The notes: a model not told the origin generated them from the letters alone. A stretch of DNA of 32,362 nt from a virus (IMGVR_UViG_3300046010_005407:1-32362), one strand, 5' to 3'; positions 7,014 to 13,778 are shown, counted from the first letter of the stretch. A program made the numbers and translations.

Positions 7014-7175
7014 ATGGTGCGGTATTCCGGAACTCCCATACGCCATACGGAATTCGGAATTCGGGAATCGGGATTCCGGAACCGGGGTACAGGAAATCTT
7101 CATGGTGCGGTATTTTCCCTCTTGACGCTGATGGATATGGTGCGGTAGGTTGCGCCCATCGCCGCATGGTGCGGT
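7014..7175 (+). repeat. Four direct copies of ATGGTGCGGT upstream of the methyltransferase operon
   Basis: The decamer ATGGTGCGGT occurs at 7014-7023, 7102-7111, 7137-7146 and 7166-7175, all in the same orientation, in non-coding DNA just before the 66-residue gene and the methyltransferase. The first three copies continue with A. A TTGACG hexamer resembling a -35 box lies at 7122-7127 between copies 2 and 3. Between copies 1 and 2 are short repeats of GGAATTC and two copies of ATTCCGGAAC (7024 and 7073). Operator or iteron function is inferred from layout only. Confidence 0.6.
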
Positions 7176-7194
7176 GGTGCAACAACGAACAACT

Positions 7195-7395
7195 ATGACG
7201 TTACAAGAGATCAAAGAAGCGGTCCTCGCTGGCCGCACGGTGCATTGGAAGAGCGGTGGGTACGAGGTGATCCGCGACAGAGTGGGCCAATGGTTCATCC
7301 TATGCCGCTTGAACGGATCGCTTAGCTCGCTGACATGGGCGGACGGGGTGACGATGAGCGAGAAGCCTGAGGACTTCTTCCTTGGTGAGGAGTAG
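7195..7395 (+). CDS. Small conserved phage protein (66 aa)
   Basis: A 66-residue protein reading MTLQEIKEAVLAGRTVHWKS, then GGYEVIRDRVGQWFILC, then SLTWADGVTMSEKPEDFF. This matches a small family common in phages and metagenomic contigs (EIK.A..AG..VHW...GY.VI.D..GQ..I.C....I.LTWADGVTL.G...DFF). The function is unknown. It starts 20 bases after the last ATGGTGCGGT repeat and is followed after 33 bases by the methyltransferase, so the two probably share a transcript and control region. The stop codon TAG lies within a copy of the dispersed word (AGTAGGCCAATC). Confidence 0.8.
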   Translation: MTLQEIKEAVLAGRTVHWKSGGYEVIRDRVGQWFILCRLNGSLSSLTWADGVTMSEKPEDFFLGEE

Positions 7396-7428
7396 GCCAA
7401 TCGACCAACACTGAACCATCATGGGATC

Positions 7429-8361
7429 ATGGATAGTACCCCCACAGTTACGCACCTTAGCCTCTGTACCGGATACGGGGGCATCGACCTTGGACTCGAT
7501 AGGGTTATCCGAGGCATGCGAACTCTTGCTTATGCGGAGATCGATGCGTTCGCGGTCGAGGTGTTACTTGCGCGAATGGAAGATGGGTCGCTTGATGCGG
7601 CTCCGATCTGGACTGATGTACGGGATTTCCCGTGGCATTTTCTTCACGGCAGCGTGGATATCCTCAGTGCGGGATATCCGTGCCAACCGTTCAGCCATGC
7701 CGGACTCCGCAAGGGGGACGATGACGAGCGGCATCTCTGGCCCCACATCAGGCGAGGGATTGAGTCAGTCCGACCTTCCGTTGTCCTTCTTGAGAACGTC
7801 GAGGGCCACATCTCGATGGGACTCCCCAGCGTCATCAGCGATCTGGAGGAGCTGGGTTACGAAGCAGCGTGGGGAATATTCAGCGCGGCTGAAGTTGGTG
7901 CGCCGCATCAGCGCAAGCGAGTCTTCATTGTTGCGACATCTCCCGACGCCCTGCGCGAACGAGGACAGTTTCCGATTGAATGGCTCAAGCCAGCAATCGA
8001 AGACGTTGGAGGCGATGGCACGGCGGGGAGAGCTGAGGACGGCGGCGACTGGGAATGCAAGCAATGTGGATCGCCTGTCTTTGGAGGGTGCGAATGCGAT
8101 CATGGTGAATCTCAATGTCACAACTGCCGCGAGTGGACATATCCATTCTACTATAGCGCAAGCGACGGATGCTCCTATTGTGGAACAAGCTGGCCAAAGT
8201 GGTGGGACACAACAAGCTGGCCCATTGAACCCGTCGTTCGTGGAAGCGATGATGGGACTACCAATCGGGTGGACCGACTGCGCCTCCTCGGCAACGGAGT
8301 CGTCCCCCAGACCGCCGCGCTCGCCTTCCGAACCCTGCTCCGAGAGGTGATCTCCAAGTAG
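7429..8361 (+). CDS. dcm: C5-cytosine DNA methyltransferase (phage orphan type)
   Basis: A 310-residue enzyme that would transfer a methyl group from S-adenosylmethionine to C5 of cytosine in a specific DNA site. Motif I is LSLCTGYGGIDLGL (residues 10-23). Motif IV is SAGYPCQPFSHAGLR with catalytic Cys85, motif VI is LENVEG (121-126), motif VIII is QRKRVFIVA (161-169), and motifs IX/X are RLLGNGVVPQTAALAF (285-300). The region between VIII and IX, where target recognition sits, is short and cysteine-rich: Cys210, 213, 221, 223, 230, 233, 248 and 251 could hold two zinc ions. No restriction endonuclease is adjacent, so self-protection or regulation is more likely than a restriction system. A long alternative frame in the same region lacks any motif. 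Confidence 0.93.
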   Translation: MDSTPTVTHLSLCTGYGGIDLGLDRVIRGMRTLAYAEIDAFAVEVLLARMEDGSLDAAPIWTDVRDFPWHFLHGSVDILSAGYPCQPFSHAGLRKGDDDERHLWPHIRRGIESVRPSVVLLENVEGHISMGLPSVISDLEELGYEAAWGIFSAAEVGAPHQRKRVFIVATSPDALRERGQFPIEWLKPAIEDVGGDGTAGRAEDGGDWECKQCGSPVFGGCECDHGESQCHNCREWTYPFYYSASDGCSYCGTSWPKWWDTTSWPIEPVVRGSDDGTTNRVDRLRLLGNGVVPQTAALAFRTLLREVISK

Positions 8362-8399
8362 GCCAATCATCCCCCCCCCCAAGCGATCCCCCAAGCGAT

Positions 8400-8429
8400 C
8401 CCCGGACCCCCATCCGGGGCTTTTCGTTT
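8400..8429 (+). terminator. Rho-independent terminator after methyltransferase
   Basis: A perfect 7-bp stem CCCCGGA / TCCGGGG with loop CCCCCA is followed by CTTTTCGTTTC. It ends the methyltransferase transcript. Just before it lie a run of ten C (8371-8380) and a tandem duplication of AAGCGATCCCC (8381 and 8393). Confidence 0.85.
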
Positions 8430-8574
8430 CTAAGCGGTCCCACCCCCCATTCCGCATCCAATGTCACTTTCACCATCAAACACGCTCCTAGCCCCCTTTC
8501 CGCTCCAGCAATCGCTATCCTCCATCCACCACCACAACCACCAACACGGGTACTTCGCAATCAGTCGGGGGTTC

Positions 8575-8642
8575 TCAATAAATGCCGCCGCCGCGGGGGG
8601 CCGTTAGAGCCCCCCAGAGCGTAGCGGCGATGCATTTATTGA
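8575..8642. other. Large branched hairpin element (about 68 nt)
   Basis: The outer arms TCAATAAATGC and GCATTTATTGA (8575-8585, 8632-8642) are perfect 11-bp complements. After a 2-base bulge six further pairs form (8586-8591 with 8624-8629). Inside is a separate perfect 7-bp hairpin, GGGGGGC (8595-8601) with GCCCCCC (8609-8615). It is non-coding and lies between the methyltransferase terminator and the next gene. Possible roles are a replication-origin structure, a REP-like element or a structured RNA; none is proven. Confidence 0.65.
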
Positions 8643-8682
8643 CTCCCTTTTAAGGGAGTATTAAGACTCCCTTTTAGGGGAG
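8641..8682. repeat. Tandem palindromic repeat GACTCCCTTTTARGGGAG
   Basis: Two 18-bp units start 24 bp apart at 8641 and 8665. The first contains the perfect inverted repeat ACTCCCTT-TT-AAGGGAGT; the second differs at one base. They abut the large hairpin, giving a compact structured zone of about 110 bp. From 8683 to 8777 no further structure or gene was seen apart from a G-run at 8688-8695. Confidence 0.6.
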
Positions 8683-8777
8683 ATAGCGGGGGGGGTTGGG
8701 AACTTCCTGCTACCACGATTTGAATTTCCTTTTGGATAGTTGACTGGCGTCCTGGGAGAAGCTACCTTGTTCGTCCC

Positions 8778-9386
8778 ATGAGTTACTTGGAGAATGGTTC
8801 CACCCTCCGCGCCATGTTCCGCCTGATGCCGCCGATGAGGCACGATGCCGACCCCACACGGTCTGATGTTGTGAACTACATCCGCGAGAATCTCCGCTGT
8901 GAACTGGGCCGTGCGCTCCGTGCGTTTGATTCGATGCGCCACCTGAAGAGCGCGGTCTTGATATACGATCGTATCCATCGCCAGTGGCGTGGATGTGATT
9001 GGATGCCTATTGATGAGCTGGACAAGATATCTCTATTGATGAGTACTGTTACAGAGCTGAAGCGTGATATATCTTCGTTGAGAACGGAGCTTCGGAAGGT
9101 GAAGCATGAGATGGTCTCCTTGCGCCGGCGCAAGGGTAGCAGGAGGGATGAGGAGGTGGCCGACGATGAGGTGGGAGATGTGGATCCGGAGCCTAAGCCT
9201 AAGCCTGAGCAGCAACAAGCCGCTCCCCCCGAAGAGAAAGCGGCTGATCCGGAGGAATGGTTCCGAGCTATGCGCGTCGCCCTTTACGGGTCTGATACGG
9301 CTTCTCCTTCTTCAACTCCGCCCCCGTCATCATCATCGGATTCCACTTTTCCCATACGATCCCGCTGGGAGCGTGCTGAAGGTTGA
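8778..9386 (+). CDS. Coiled-coil acidic-tail protein (202 aa)
   Basis: A 202-residue protein of unknown function. Residues 1-75 are basic and probably globular (RSDVVNYIRENLRCELGRAL, then a Trp-containing end RQWRGCDW). Residues about 78-115 form a coiled coil (ISLLMSTVTELKRDISSLRT and ELRKVKHEMVSLRRRKG). The rest is disordered: an acidic part with alternating Pro/Lys (EPKPKPEQ), then a Ser/Pro-rich tail. It converges on the primase-helicase gene, and the two overlap by 119 bases at their 3' ends. Either the disordered tail is genuine and the overlap real, or only one C-terminus is used. The coiled coil and ordered N-terminus argue that it is a gene rather than a shadow. No promoter was identified. 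Confidence 0.7.
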   Translation: MSYLENGSTLRAMFRLMPPMRHDADPTRSDVVNYIRENLRCELGRALRAFDSMRHLKSAVLIYDRIHRQWRGCDWMPIDELDKISLLMSTVTELKRDISSLRTELRKVKHEMVSLRRRKGSRRDEEVADDEVGDVDPEPKPKPEQQQAAPPEEKAADPEEWFRAMRVALYGSDTASPSSTPPPSSSSDSTFPIRSRWERAEG

Positions 9387-11082
9387 GTGTGTTGGCCGGG
9401 AGACGCGATCCCCGCTTGCAGAAGGCTAACTGGAAGCGTCTAGGCTTTGATTGGCCTACTTCTGCAAGGACCGCGATCTCCCGCGCCCAATTGGCAAGCT
9501 CGGAGCTTCCGAACCCTGCGTGGGCCAGTTCCATGGTGGTGAGGGGTTCGCCGTCCTTGCGCTGGGTTTTTCCGATGTGGTGCATCCAGATCCAAGCGAC
9601 CTTGGTCTGGTGGAGGATGGGCTGGAGCTTGTTGCGGAGGAACACGCTGACCTCGCCTTGGTCGCTGAGATCGCCGCCGAAGTAGGAGAACAGGGGATCT
9701 CCGATGATAACATCTAGCTTTGAGCGTGTGATGAATCGGCGGGCAAAGGCGAGGAACTGATCTCCGGTGCGAACGGACTCGGTGCGGAAGTGGAGGTTCT
9801 CTTGAAGCATACCGATGTCGCTGACGCCCATGTTGAGTCCTTGGACGACTCCCCGGAAGGATTCAGCGAGGTCGCCCTTGTCATTCTCGGCTTGGACGAT
9901 ACCGATGCGGAGCGGGCGCACAGGAGCGATTCCAAAGAAATCTTTGCCTAGAGCCCAGCGGATGACGATCTGCATCATCATGGATGACTTCCCGATGCCG
10001 GTGCCGCCGCTGATGATCATGGATGAGCCGCGGGTGAGCCAGCGTTTGCCGATGAGGTTGTCCGGATCTTTGGTCGGATCAAAGTTGATGAGGTCTTTAA
10101 CCGTGACCACCGTGGACTGATCATCGTCGGTCTCCCGGTTGGTGAGCCAATCCTCCCAGGATGCGGCCCCGAGGTTGGTGTCCAACAGCCGTTGCTGAGC
10201 GGTGGGGCTACGCCATGCGCCGGGTAGGCGGGAATAGCGGGAGGGGTTCTTGTTCTTGGCATCGATGCCGGGGATTACCCGATAGATCTCATCCCGGCGG
10301 GCGTCCCATTCCTTGCGGTTGGGGGCATCGACCCGGACCCAGCCGTGGATGGATTTGCCTCCGGAGTCGATGAGGACGGTGATGGGCAGGCCAGAGTCAC
10401 GCAGTCGCTTTTCCTGCTCGGGCTTGGGTAGGTCATCGAACTCGACCAGGACATGACGGAACGCACTGACATCGTTGTCGCTGCCGCTGTAGAGGTTGGG
10501 CTTGAAGGGGTTGATGCGGACGAATATTCCCTCGCGCTCCGGTGAGAGGATGCGGGACTGGGGATCATCGAAGCGGTTGAGCCATTCCTCGATCGTGATG
10601 AATGAGCCGGCACTGACTGGCCTACCCTCTTCGACAGCATCGCAGATGCAGACGACCTCAGTCGGGGCGAACGCGGCCTGCATGAACCGCTTGAACTCGC
10701 TGGCTTGGGGATCGGGAATGGCGGGGCTGAGCGATGGAACAGGCACCGGGGCAGCATCGGCCACCGGCTTCTTGAATGTCACCCTGCTGAGATCGAATGG
10801 CCCGGAGGGTGATGATCCCCCGGCATCGAGAAGATGCCCCCTAGGCTTATTGTGAGCGCGGGACGCGGCTTCCCGTAGCTTGTAGGCCAGCTCTGTGGCC
10901 TTCCATGGGGGTTGGCAGGACTTGTTCCAGTCTTCGAGGAGGGTGAGGCTGTCCACATGGGACAGGGCGAAGCCGTGGACGAGGCCGACTGCGGCGGTGT
11001 AGGTGGCGTTGTGGCCACCGGATCCGGAGATGGCTGGCGGAACCTTGGAAAGCCAAAGGGCCGCTCGTTGGAGCGTTGTCAT
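9268..11082 (-). CDS. Primase-helicase fusion (replication protein, RecA-like ATPase)
   Basis: A 604-residue replication protein. Residues about 1-85 form a helical primase-associated domain (RAALWLSKVPPAISGSGGH). Residues about 185-295 look like an archaeo-eukaryotic-type primase core with VLVEFDD (Glu214, Asp216), DSGGKSIHGWVRVD (239-252) and SRYSRLPGAWR (281-291). The C-terminal half is a RecA-fold ATPase of the RepA/AAA_25 type. It has Walker A GGTGIGKSSM (359-368), Walker B DVIIGDP (457-463) and WMHHIGKTQ (499-507). It would prime DNA synthesis and unwind or translocate at the fork. It is the last gene of the minus-strand replication block; the leader CCCCGTAACAAGCAACGAA lacks a Shine-Dalgarno site. 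The last residues overlap the convergent 202-residue gene. Confidence 0.88.
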   Translation of the reverse strand: MTTLQRAALWLSKVPPAISGSGGHNATYTAAVGLVHGFALSHVDSLTLLEDWNKSCQPPWKATELAYKLREAASRAHNKPRGHLLDAGGSSPSGPFDLSRVTFKKPVADAAPVPVPSLSPAIPDPQASEFKRFMQAAFAPTEVVCICDAVEEGRPVSAGSFITIEEWLNRFDDPQSRILSPEREGIFVRINPFKPNLYSGSDNDVSAFRHVLVEFDDLPKPEQEKRLRDSGLPITVLIDSGGKSIHGWVRVDAPNRKEWDARRDEIYRVIPGIDAKNKNPSRYSRLPGAWRSPTAQQRLLDTNLGAASWEDWLTNRETDDDQSTVVTVKDLINFDPTKDPDNLIGKRWLTRGSSMIISGGTGIGKSSMMMQIVIRWALGKDFFGIAPVRPLRIGIVQAENDKGDLAESFRGVVQGLNMGVSDIGMLQENLHFRTESVRTGDQFLAFARRFITRSKLDVIIGDPLFSYFGGDLSDQGEVSVFLRNKLQPILHQTKVAWIWMHHIGKTQRKDGEPLTTMELAHAGFGSSELANWAREIAVLAEVGQSKPRRFQLAFCKRGSRLPANTLNLQHAPSGIVWEKWNPMMMTGAELKKEKPYQTRKGRRA

Positions 11083-11112
11083 GTCGTTGATTCGTTGCTT
11101 GTTACGGGGTTG

Positions 11113-11376
11113 TTAGGATTCTGGCCAGATCATGCTGAGTGGATCTGGTGGTTGGGGACTGGTTGGCGATGGCACCCAGGTCTGGGTTTCGGTCTTTGCC
11201 GGGAAGCTGATCCATCCGCGCTTGACGCCGATGGCAATGATATTGGCCGACTCCTCGATGAGCCGGCGGTTCTCATCGGTGATGCTTGTTCGTTCCTCTT
11301 CGGTGATGGGGCTTGGTTTCTTGTTATTGAGCAGGCGTGATTCGTACCAAGGTTGTTCGTGTCTTGGGGTCTTCAT
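11113..11376 (-). CDS. Hypothetical small protein (87 aa)
   Basis: An 87-residue protein starting MKTPRHEQPWYESRLLNNKK. The start is fixed by an ATGA overlap with the upstream 81-residue gene; a TTG nine codons further up is disfavoured. The middle is helical and acidic (TEEERTSITDENRRLIEESA), then IIAIGVKRGWISFP. The C-terminus is proline-rich (PSPTSPQPPDPLS). The function is unknown. It lies 30 bases upstream of the primase-helicase gene in the same direction, so it is probably co-expressed with it. Confidence 0.65.
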   Translation of the reverse strand: MKTPRHEQPWYESRLLNNKKPSPITEEERTSITDENRRLIEESANIIAIGVKRGWISFPAKTETQTWVPSPTSPQPPDPLSMIWPES

Positions 11377-11618
11377 GTGGGGAGGACTCGCGCCAGGATA
11401 CAATTGCAGTAGGTACCCTTGGTTTTGGAGTTACATCGAGGGTGATGCACAGGATTGGCGAGGATGTGTGCTGTGAGGTCGCTCGTGAGCTGGACCAGCT
11501 CAAGGAGACGTTGAGATGCTTCTGCGCAGAGCGCATTGGGGATTCCATCGGGTGTATCGAGTTCGGATGAAATGATATTGAGCGCGTTGACTAGATCGTG
11601 TGTTGAGGACTGGTGCAT
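11373..11618 (-). CDS. Hypothetical small protein with C-terminal cysteines (81 aa)
   Basis: An 81-residue protein. Residues 1-52 are helical (HDLVNALNIISSELDTPDG, then LELVQLTSDLTAHILANP). The C-terminal part has His58-His59, Cys62, Cys71 and Cys73 (HHPRCNSKTKGTYCNC), a possible small metal site. The ATG is preceded by ACAAACAAAAATAAC, an A/C-rich leader without a Shine-Dalgarno sequence, like several other genes of this block. It overlaps the next gene by ATGA. Unknown function. Confidence 0.65.
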   Translation of the reverse strand: MHQSSTHDLVNALNIISSELDTPDGIPNALCAEASQRLLELVQLTSDLTAHILANPVHHPRCNSKTKGTYCNCILARVLPT

Positions 11619-11619
11619 G

Positions 11620-11883
11620 TTATTTTTGTTTGTGGACTATGATTCCGTTGCCCTTATCGTCGGTGAGTTCGACTGATCGAACGTCTTCGAGGCGGGCCAG
11701 TGTCTTGATCATCTCGATGGGATCGTCGGCGTGAGTGACGCATGTGAGATGGATGTCTCCGTCGCCGTGGATCAGTTTAAGATCCTGCTTGGTACGATCC
11801 CTTGTAATGCGGATGGTCCGCCCCGAGGAGAGACGGACCACCTTGATTGATTCTACGAGTGGGTATTGGTGACGAGCGGTCAT
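11620..11883 (-). CDS. Hypothetical beta-rich small protein (87 aa)
   Basis: An 87-residue protein starting MTARHQYPLVESIKVVRLSS. The start at 11883 is chosen because it overlaps the preceding stop as ATGA; an ATG eight codons upstream lies inside the previous gene. Alternating hydrophobic residues (GRTIRITRDRT, GDIHLTCVTHADDP, VRSVELTDDKGNGIIV) suggest a small beta-sheet domain. The function is unknown. It follows a helix-turn-helix protein in the coupled small-gene chain. Confidence 0.65.
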   Translation of the reverse strand: MTARHQYPLVESIKVVRLSSGRTIRITRDRTKQDLKLIHGDGDIHLTCVTHADDPIEMIKTLARLEDVRSVELTDDKGNGIIVHKQK

Positions 11884-12452
11884 GTTTTGAGTCCGCAGTG
11901 AGGACATTTCCTATCGGGAATTGATTCAAGCGGTTTAACATCGAGCCACTTGCAGAGGTCGGTGTAGGACTTGCGACCGAAGTTGACCCACTTGAGCGGA
12001 GCGATACCACCGGAGAGGACCGCGTTGCGAGCTTCCTCCTTGGATTTGAGTTCGAGTCTATCCATCAGCTTGGAGTTGCGGACGCTGAGTCCGAAGGTCC
12101 ACTTAGCCCGATCCAGATCGCGCTGCCTGCCGGCTTGGATGATCTGATAGACTCGCTGCTTGGACATCTTGAGGTGTTCACCGATGAGCCGGTAGGTGAG
12201 ACCCTCGCCCCGTAGTTTTACAACTGCGTCGATTGATTCATTGAGTTTCATGTATTTTGATTTGAGCAGGATGTTGTTCCTCCTGCTCCTCTTCTTCTTA
12301 CTCTTACTGCTGATGACTGGCTGTTCTACCGGAGCGGTATCTGTATTGCTCGGTACCGCTTCTGTGCTTTGTGGCACTGGACACACAGTCCGTGTTGGAT
12401 TGTGCATCCGCATCCCAAGCAATCGGCCAATTCGTGACATAACTGTTTCCAT
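11880..12452 (-). CDS. Helix-turn-helix DNA-binding protein with C-terminal CPHC (190 aa)
   Basis: A 190-residue putative DNA-binding protein. After a disordered N-terminus and a basic patch (SKSKKKRSRRNN, about residues 47-58) comes a helix-turn-helix: KLNESIDAVVKLRGEGLTYR then LIGEHLKMSKQRVYQIIQAG. This resembles sigma-70 region 4-like and Homeodomain-like folds. The C-terminus has PDRKCPHCGLKT, a single CxxC. The start ATGGAAACAG has GAGGAG about nine bases upstream, a good ribosome site. However, the first 43 codons overlap a convincing cysteine-rich frame (12326-12511). A shorter form starting at the ATG at 12251 (MKLNESID) is possible; AGGAGG lies about 30 bases before it. A regulator of the block is a reasonable guess. 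Confidence 0.75.
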   Translation of the reverse strand: METVMSRIGRLLGMRMHNPTRTVCPVPQSTEAVPSNTDTAPVEQPVISSKSKKKRSRRNNILLKSKYMKLNESIDAVVKLRGEGLTYRLIGEHLKMSKQRVYQIIQAGRQRDLDRAKWTFGLSVRNSKLMDRLELKSKEEARNAVLSGGIAPLKWVNFGRKSYTDLCKWLDVKPLESIPDRKCPHCGLKT

Positions 12453-12511
12453 CGTTGTAGCTCCTCTATTGTTGTTTGTTGGTTTTGTTGTTCCTGATGT
12501 TCCATACGCAT
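12326..12511 (-). CDS. Possible small cysteine-rich protein (61 aa), overlapping frame
   Basis: A 61-residue frame starting MRMEHQEQQNQQTTIEELQR. It continues with WKQLCHELADCLGCGC and GLCVQCHKAQKRYRA. The helix plus closely spaced cysteines (Cys31, 34, 36, 43, 46) looks like a real small phage protein with a zinc site. It overlaps the end of the 81-residue HTH gene by 46 bases and the first 127 bases of the 190-residue gene in another frame. No Shine-Dalgarno site is seen before its ATG. Either both frames are used or one N-terminal stretch is spurious; the cysteine pattern makes this frame hard to dismiss. Confidence 0.5.
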   Translation of the reverse strand: MRMEHQEQQNQQTTIEELQRWKQLCHELADCLGCGCTIQHGLCVQCHKAQKRYRAIQIPLR

Positions 12512-12711
12512 GACAGTGAGATACCGTACTTCTTGGATAGTTCTGGGTAAGTGCGTGACTTGTCCTCCTTGAGGATGGCATCTCGGATCTCGGTTGGAAC
12601 AGCCGGCCACCGCCGGTTGATCCGAGGGTTCGGATCCTTGAACGGAGTGACATGGCCGACCATGCGTGACATGGATTCCTTCGTCAACCCTAATTGTTGG
12701 AGTATTGTCAT
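12466..12711 (-). CDS. Small helix-turn-helix protein (81 aa)
   Basis: An 81-residue protein. Residues about 35-76 read WPAVPTEIRDAILKEDKSRT then YPELSKKYGISLSCVWNIRN. This is a clear helix-turn-helix of the type found in front of HNH nucleases and in small phage regulators (I...L.KY.IS.S.VW.I). No HNH nuclease domain follows, so this is HTH-only. It overlaps the upstream 75-residue gene by ATGA. It probably binds DNA; the target is unknown. Confidence 0.75.
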   Translation of the reverse strand: MTILQQLGLTKESMSRMVGHVTPFKDPNPRINRRWPAVPTEIRDAILKEDKSRTYPELSKKYGISLSCVWNIRNNKTNKQQ

Positions 12712-12935
12712 TTTTCTCTTAGTCTCGTGCTTGCCTTTGCCTTGTCCCAGTCGGCGATGGTCTGGATGAGGTCATGGTACGATTCCTCGGTCCATTGCCT
12801 CTGGGTGCGGTAGGCGTAGACATGGGCGACCAGAGCGTTGCCGTAGTCCTCCAGTCGTTTGATGTGTTGCTTCGCCTCCTCCAACTCCTTCCAAGTCTTG
12901 ACGGCGTCGATGGTTCGCATTTCTTCGATGGTCAT
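12708..12935 (-). CDS. Small coiled-coil protein (75 aa), RLE family member
   Basis: A 75-residue helical protein starting MTIEEMRTIDAVKTWKELEE. It continues AKQHIKRLEDYGNALVAHVY. The IKRLED segment is shared, in protein and partly in DNA, with three neighbouring small genes, suggesting a paralogous coiled-coil family. It overlaps its neighbours on both sides by four bases (ATGA), which fixes the start. The function is unknown. A scaffold or adaptor for other small proteins is possible but unsupported. Confidence 0.7.
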   Translation of the reverse strand: MTIEEMRTIDAVKTWKELEEAKQHIKRLEDYGNALVAHVYAYRTQRQWTEESYHDLIQTIADWDKAKASTRLREK

Positions 12936-13153
12936 GGTTTCTCGCTTAGCTCTTTAATGATCTTGGTCCTAGCTCGACCCTTCGCTGTGACGATGAGTTG
13001 CAGGATGACGATTGGGTTTATCGTTGAAACGTGCTGCCAGTATGGTCTGGCTGCGTCGAGTTCTCTAGCTCTGTCGATGTCCACCACAAGCACCTCGTTG
13101 GTAATCTTGTGCCGGTAAACGAACGCGACTGATAGGTCTGGTGGGGTGTTCAT
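12932..13153 (-). CDS. Hypothetical small protein (73 aa)
   Basis: A 73-residue protein starting MNTPPDLSVAFVYRHKITNE. It continues VLVVDIDRARELDAARPYW and VSTINPIVILQLIVTAKGRA. The alternating beta and helix pattern suggests a small compact domain. No motif was recognised. It is bounded by ATGA overlaps on both sides, so start and stop are well supported by the chain structure. Unlike its neighbours it does not carry the RLEE coiled coil. Confidence 0.65.
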   Translation of the reverse strand: MNTPPDLSVAFVYRHKITNEVLVVDIDRARELDAARPYWQHVSTINPIVILQLIVTAKGRARTKIIKELSEKP

Positions 13154-13467
13154 TTCTTCACCCTCTCTTCCTCCAGAATCTGAAGCATTTGACTCGCAAC
13201 ATGACCGTCCGATCCGTCCCTAAAAAACGCCATGGCGGCTCGGTGAATGCGGTCCTCAAGCCGATGGATGCGGTCAGCTCTGTCCTCGTACAACGCAACG
13301 TCCGCAACCAGAACGCTGTGCTTGTTCTTCACGTCCATAAGCTCCTCCTCCAGCCGCTTGATCCGATCCTCTCGCTTCCTGACTTCGAGAGCGATTGCGC
13401 GGAGTTCGCGGCTATCGTAGTAATTCTGCTTCTCAGCGACATTGATGATTCGTTGTTCGATGGTCAT
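13150..13467 (-). CDS. Coiled-coil protein (105 aa), RLEE family member
   Basis: A 105-residue, almost wholly helical protein. It has MTIEQRIINVAEKQNYYDSR, then EVRKREDRIKRLEEELMDVK and the second heptad run DRADRIHRLEDRIHR. These are strong coiled-coil signatures over about residues 28-80. The DNA coding for the RIKRLEE part matches that in two nearby genes at about 20 bases. It shares its MTIE start with the 75-residue gene at 12708. The ATGA overlaps fix both ends. The function is unknown; oligomerisation is likely. Confidence 0.7.
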   Translation of the reverse strand: MTIEQRIINVAEKQNYYDSRELRAIALEVRKREDRIKRLEEELMDVKNKHSVLVADVALYEDRADRIHRLEDRIHRAAMAFFRDGSDGHVASQMLQILEEERVKK

Positions 13468-13778
13468 GGCTTGGACTCTTTTTTAAGTGCTGCTCTTGCT
13501 GCGATTATCTCTAACTGTTTTTCGACATCCCAAAATCCAGCGTCTCCGCTATCGGCTAGATGAACAATCCATTTAACGGTGCCTTCGAGAGCCTCCTCCA
13601 GCCGCTTGATGCGTTCGTTCGCTGCGTTGAGTTGTCGCTCTAAACACAACAACGAATCGCTTTCAAAATACTGTTTTCCTGCATGAACTTTGGTTCCGTC
13701 AGAAAGCCAATCAAACTCAGATCCGCATCGTTGGCATCGACTTGTTTCCGTGGTCTTGGCGCACATTGTATCGCTCAC
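13464..13778 (-). CDS. Zinc-pair plus coiled-coil protein (104 aa)
   Basis: A 104-residue protein. The GTG start at 13778 is chosen because it overlaps the previous stop (GTGA) and has AAGGAGG seven bases upstream; an ATG four codons in is too far from that site. The N-terminus has CQRCGSEFDW and a later Cys (LLCLERQ), possibly a zinc site. Then comes the coiled coil NERIKRLEEALEGTVK, the shared RLEE motif. The C-terminus is helical with a basic end. The gene belongs to the coupled small-gene chain. The role is unknown. Confidence 0.7.
   Translation of the reverse strand: MSDTMCAKTTETSRCQRCGSEFDWLSDGTKVHAGKQYFESDSLLCLERQLNAANERIKRLEEALEGTVKWIVHLADSGDAGFWDVEKQLEIIAARAALKKESKP

Noticed and set aside
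7122-7146. Possible promoter with TTGACG as -35 box
   Set aside because: No acceptable -10 hexamer at 16-18 bases spacing; only noted within the repeat array.
7421-8350. 309-codon plus-strand frame overlapping the methyltransferase
   Set aside because: The other frame holds every C5-methyltransferase motif in order; this one is Ser/Arg-rich without motifs.
12806-12816. Fifth copy of the ATGGTGCGGT word (GGGTGCGGTAGG)
   Set aside because: It differs at the start, lies in coding DNA far from the array and is probably coincidental.
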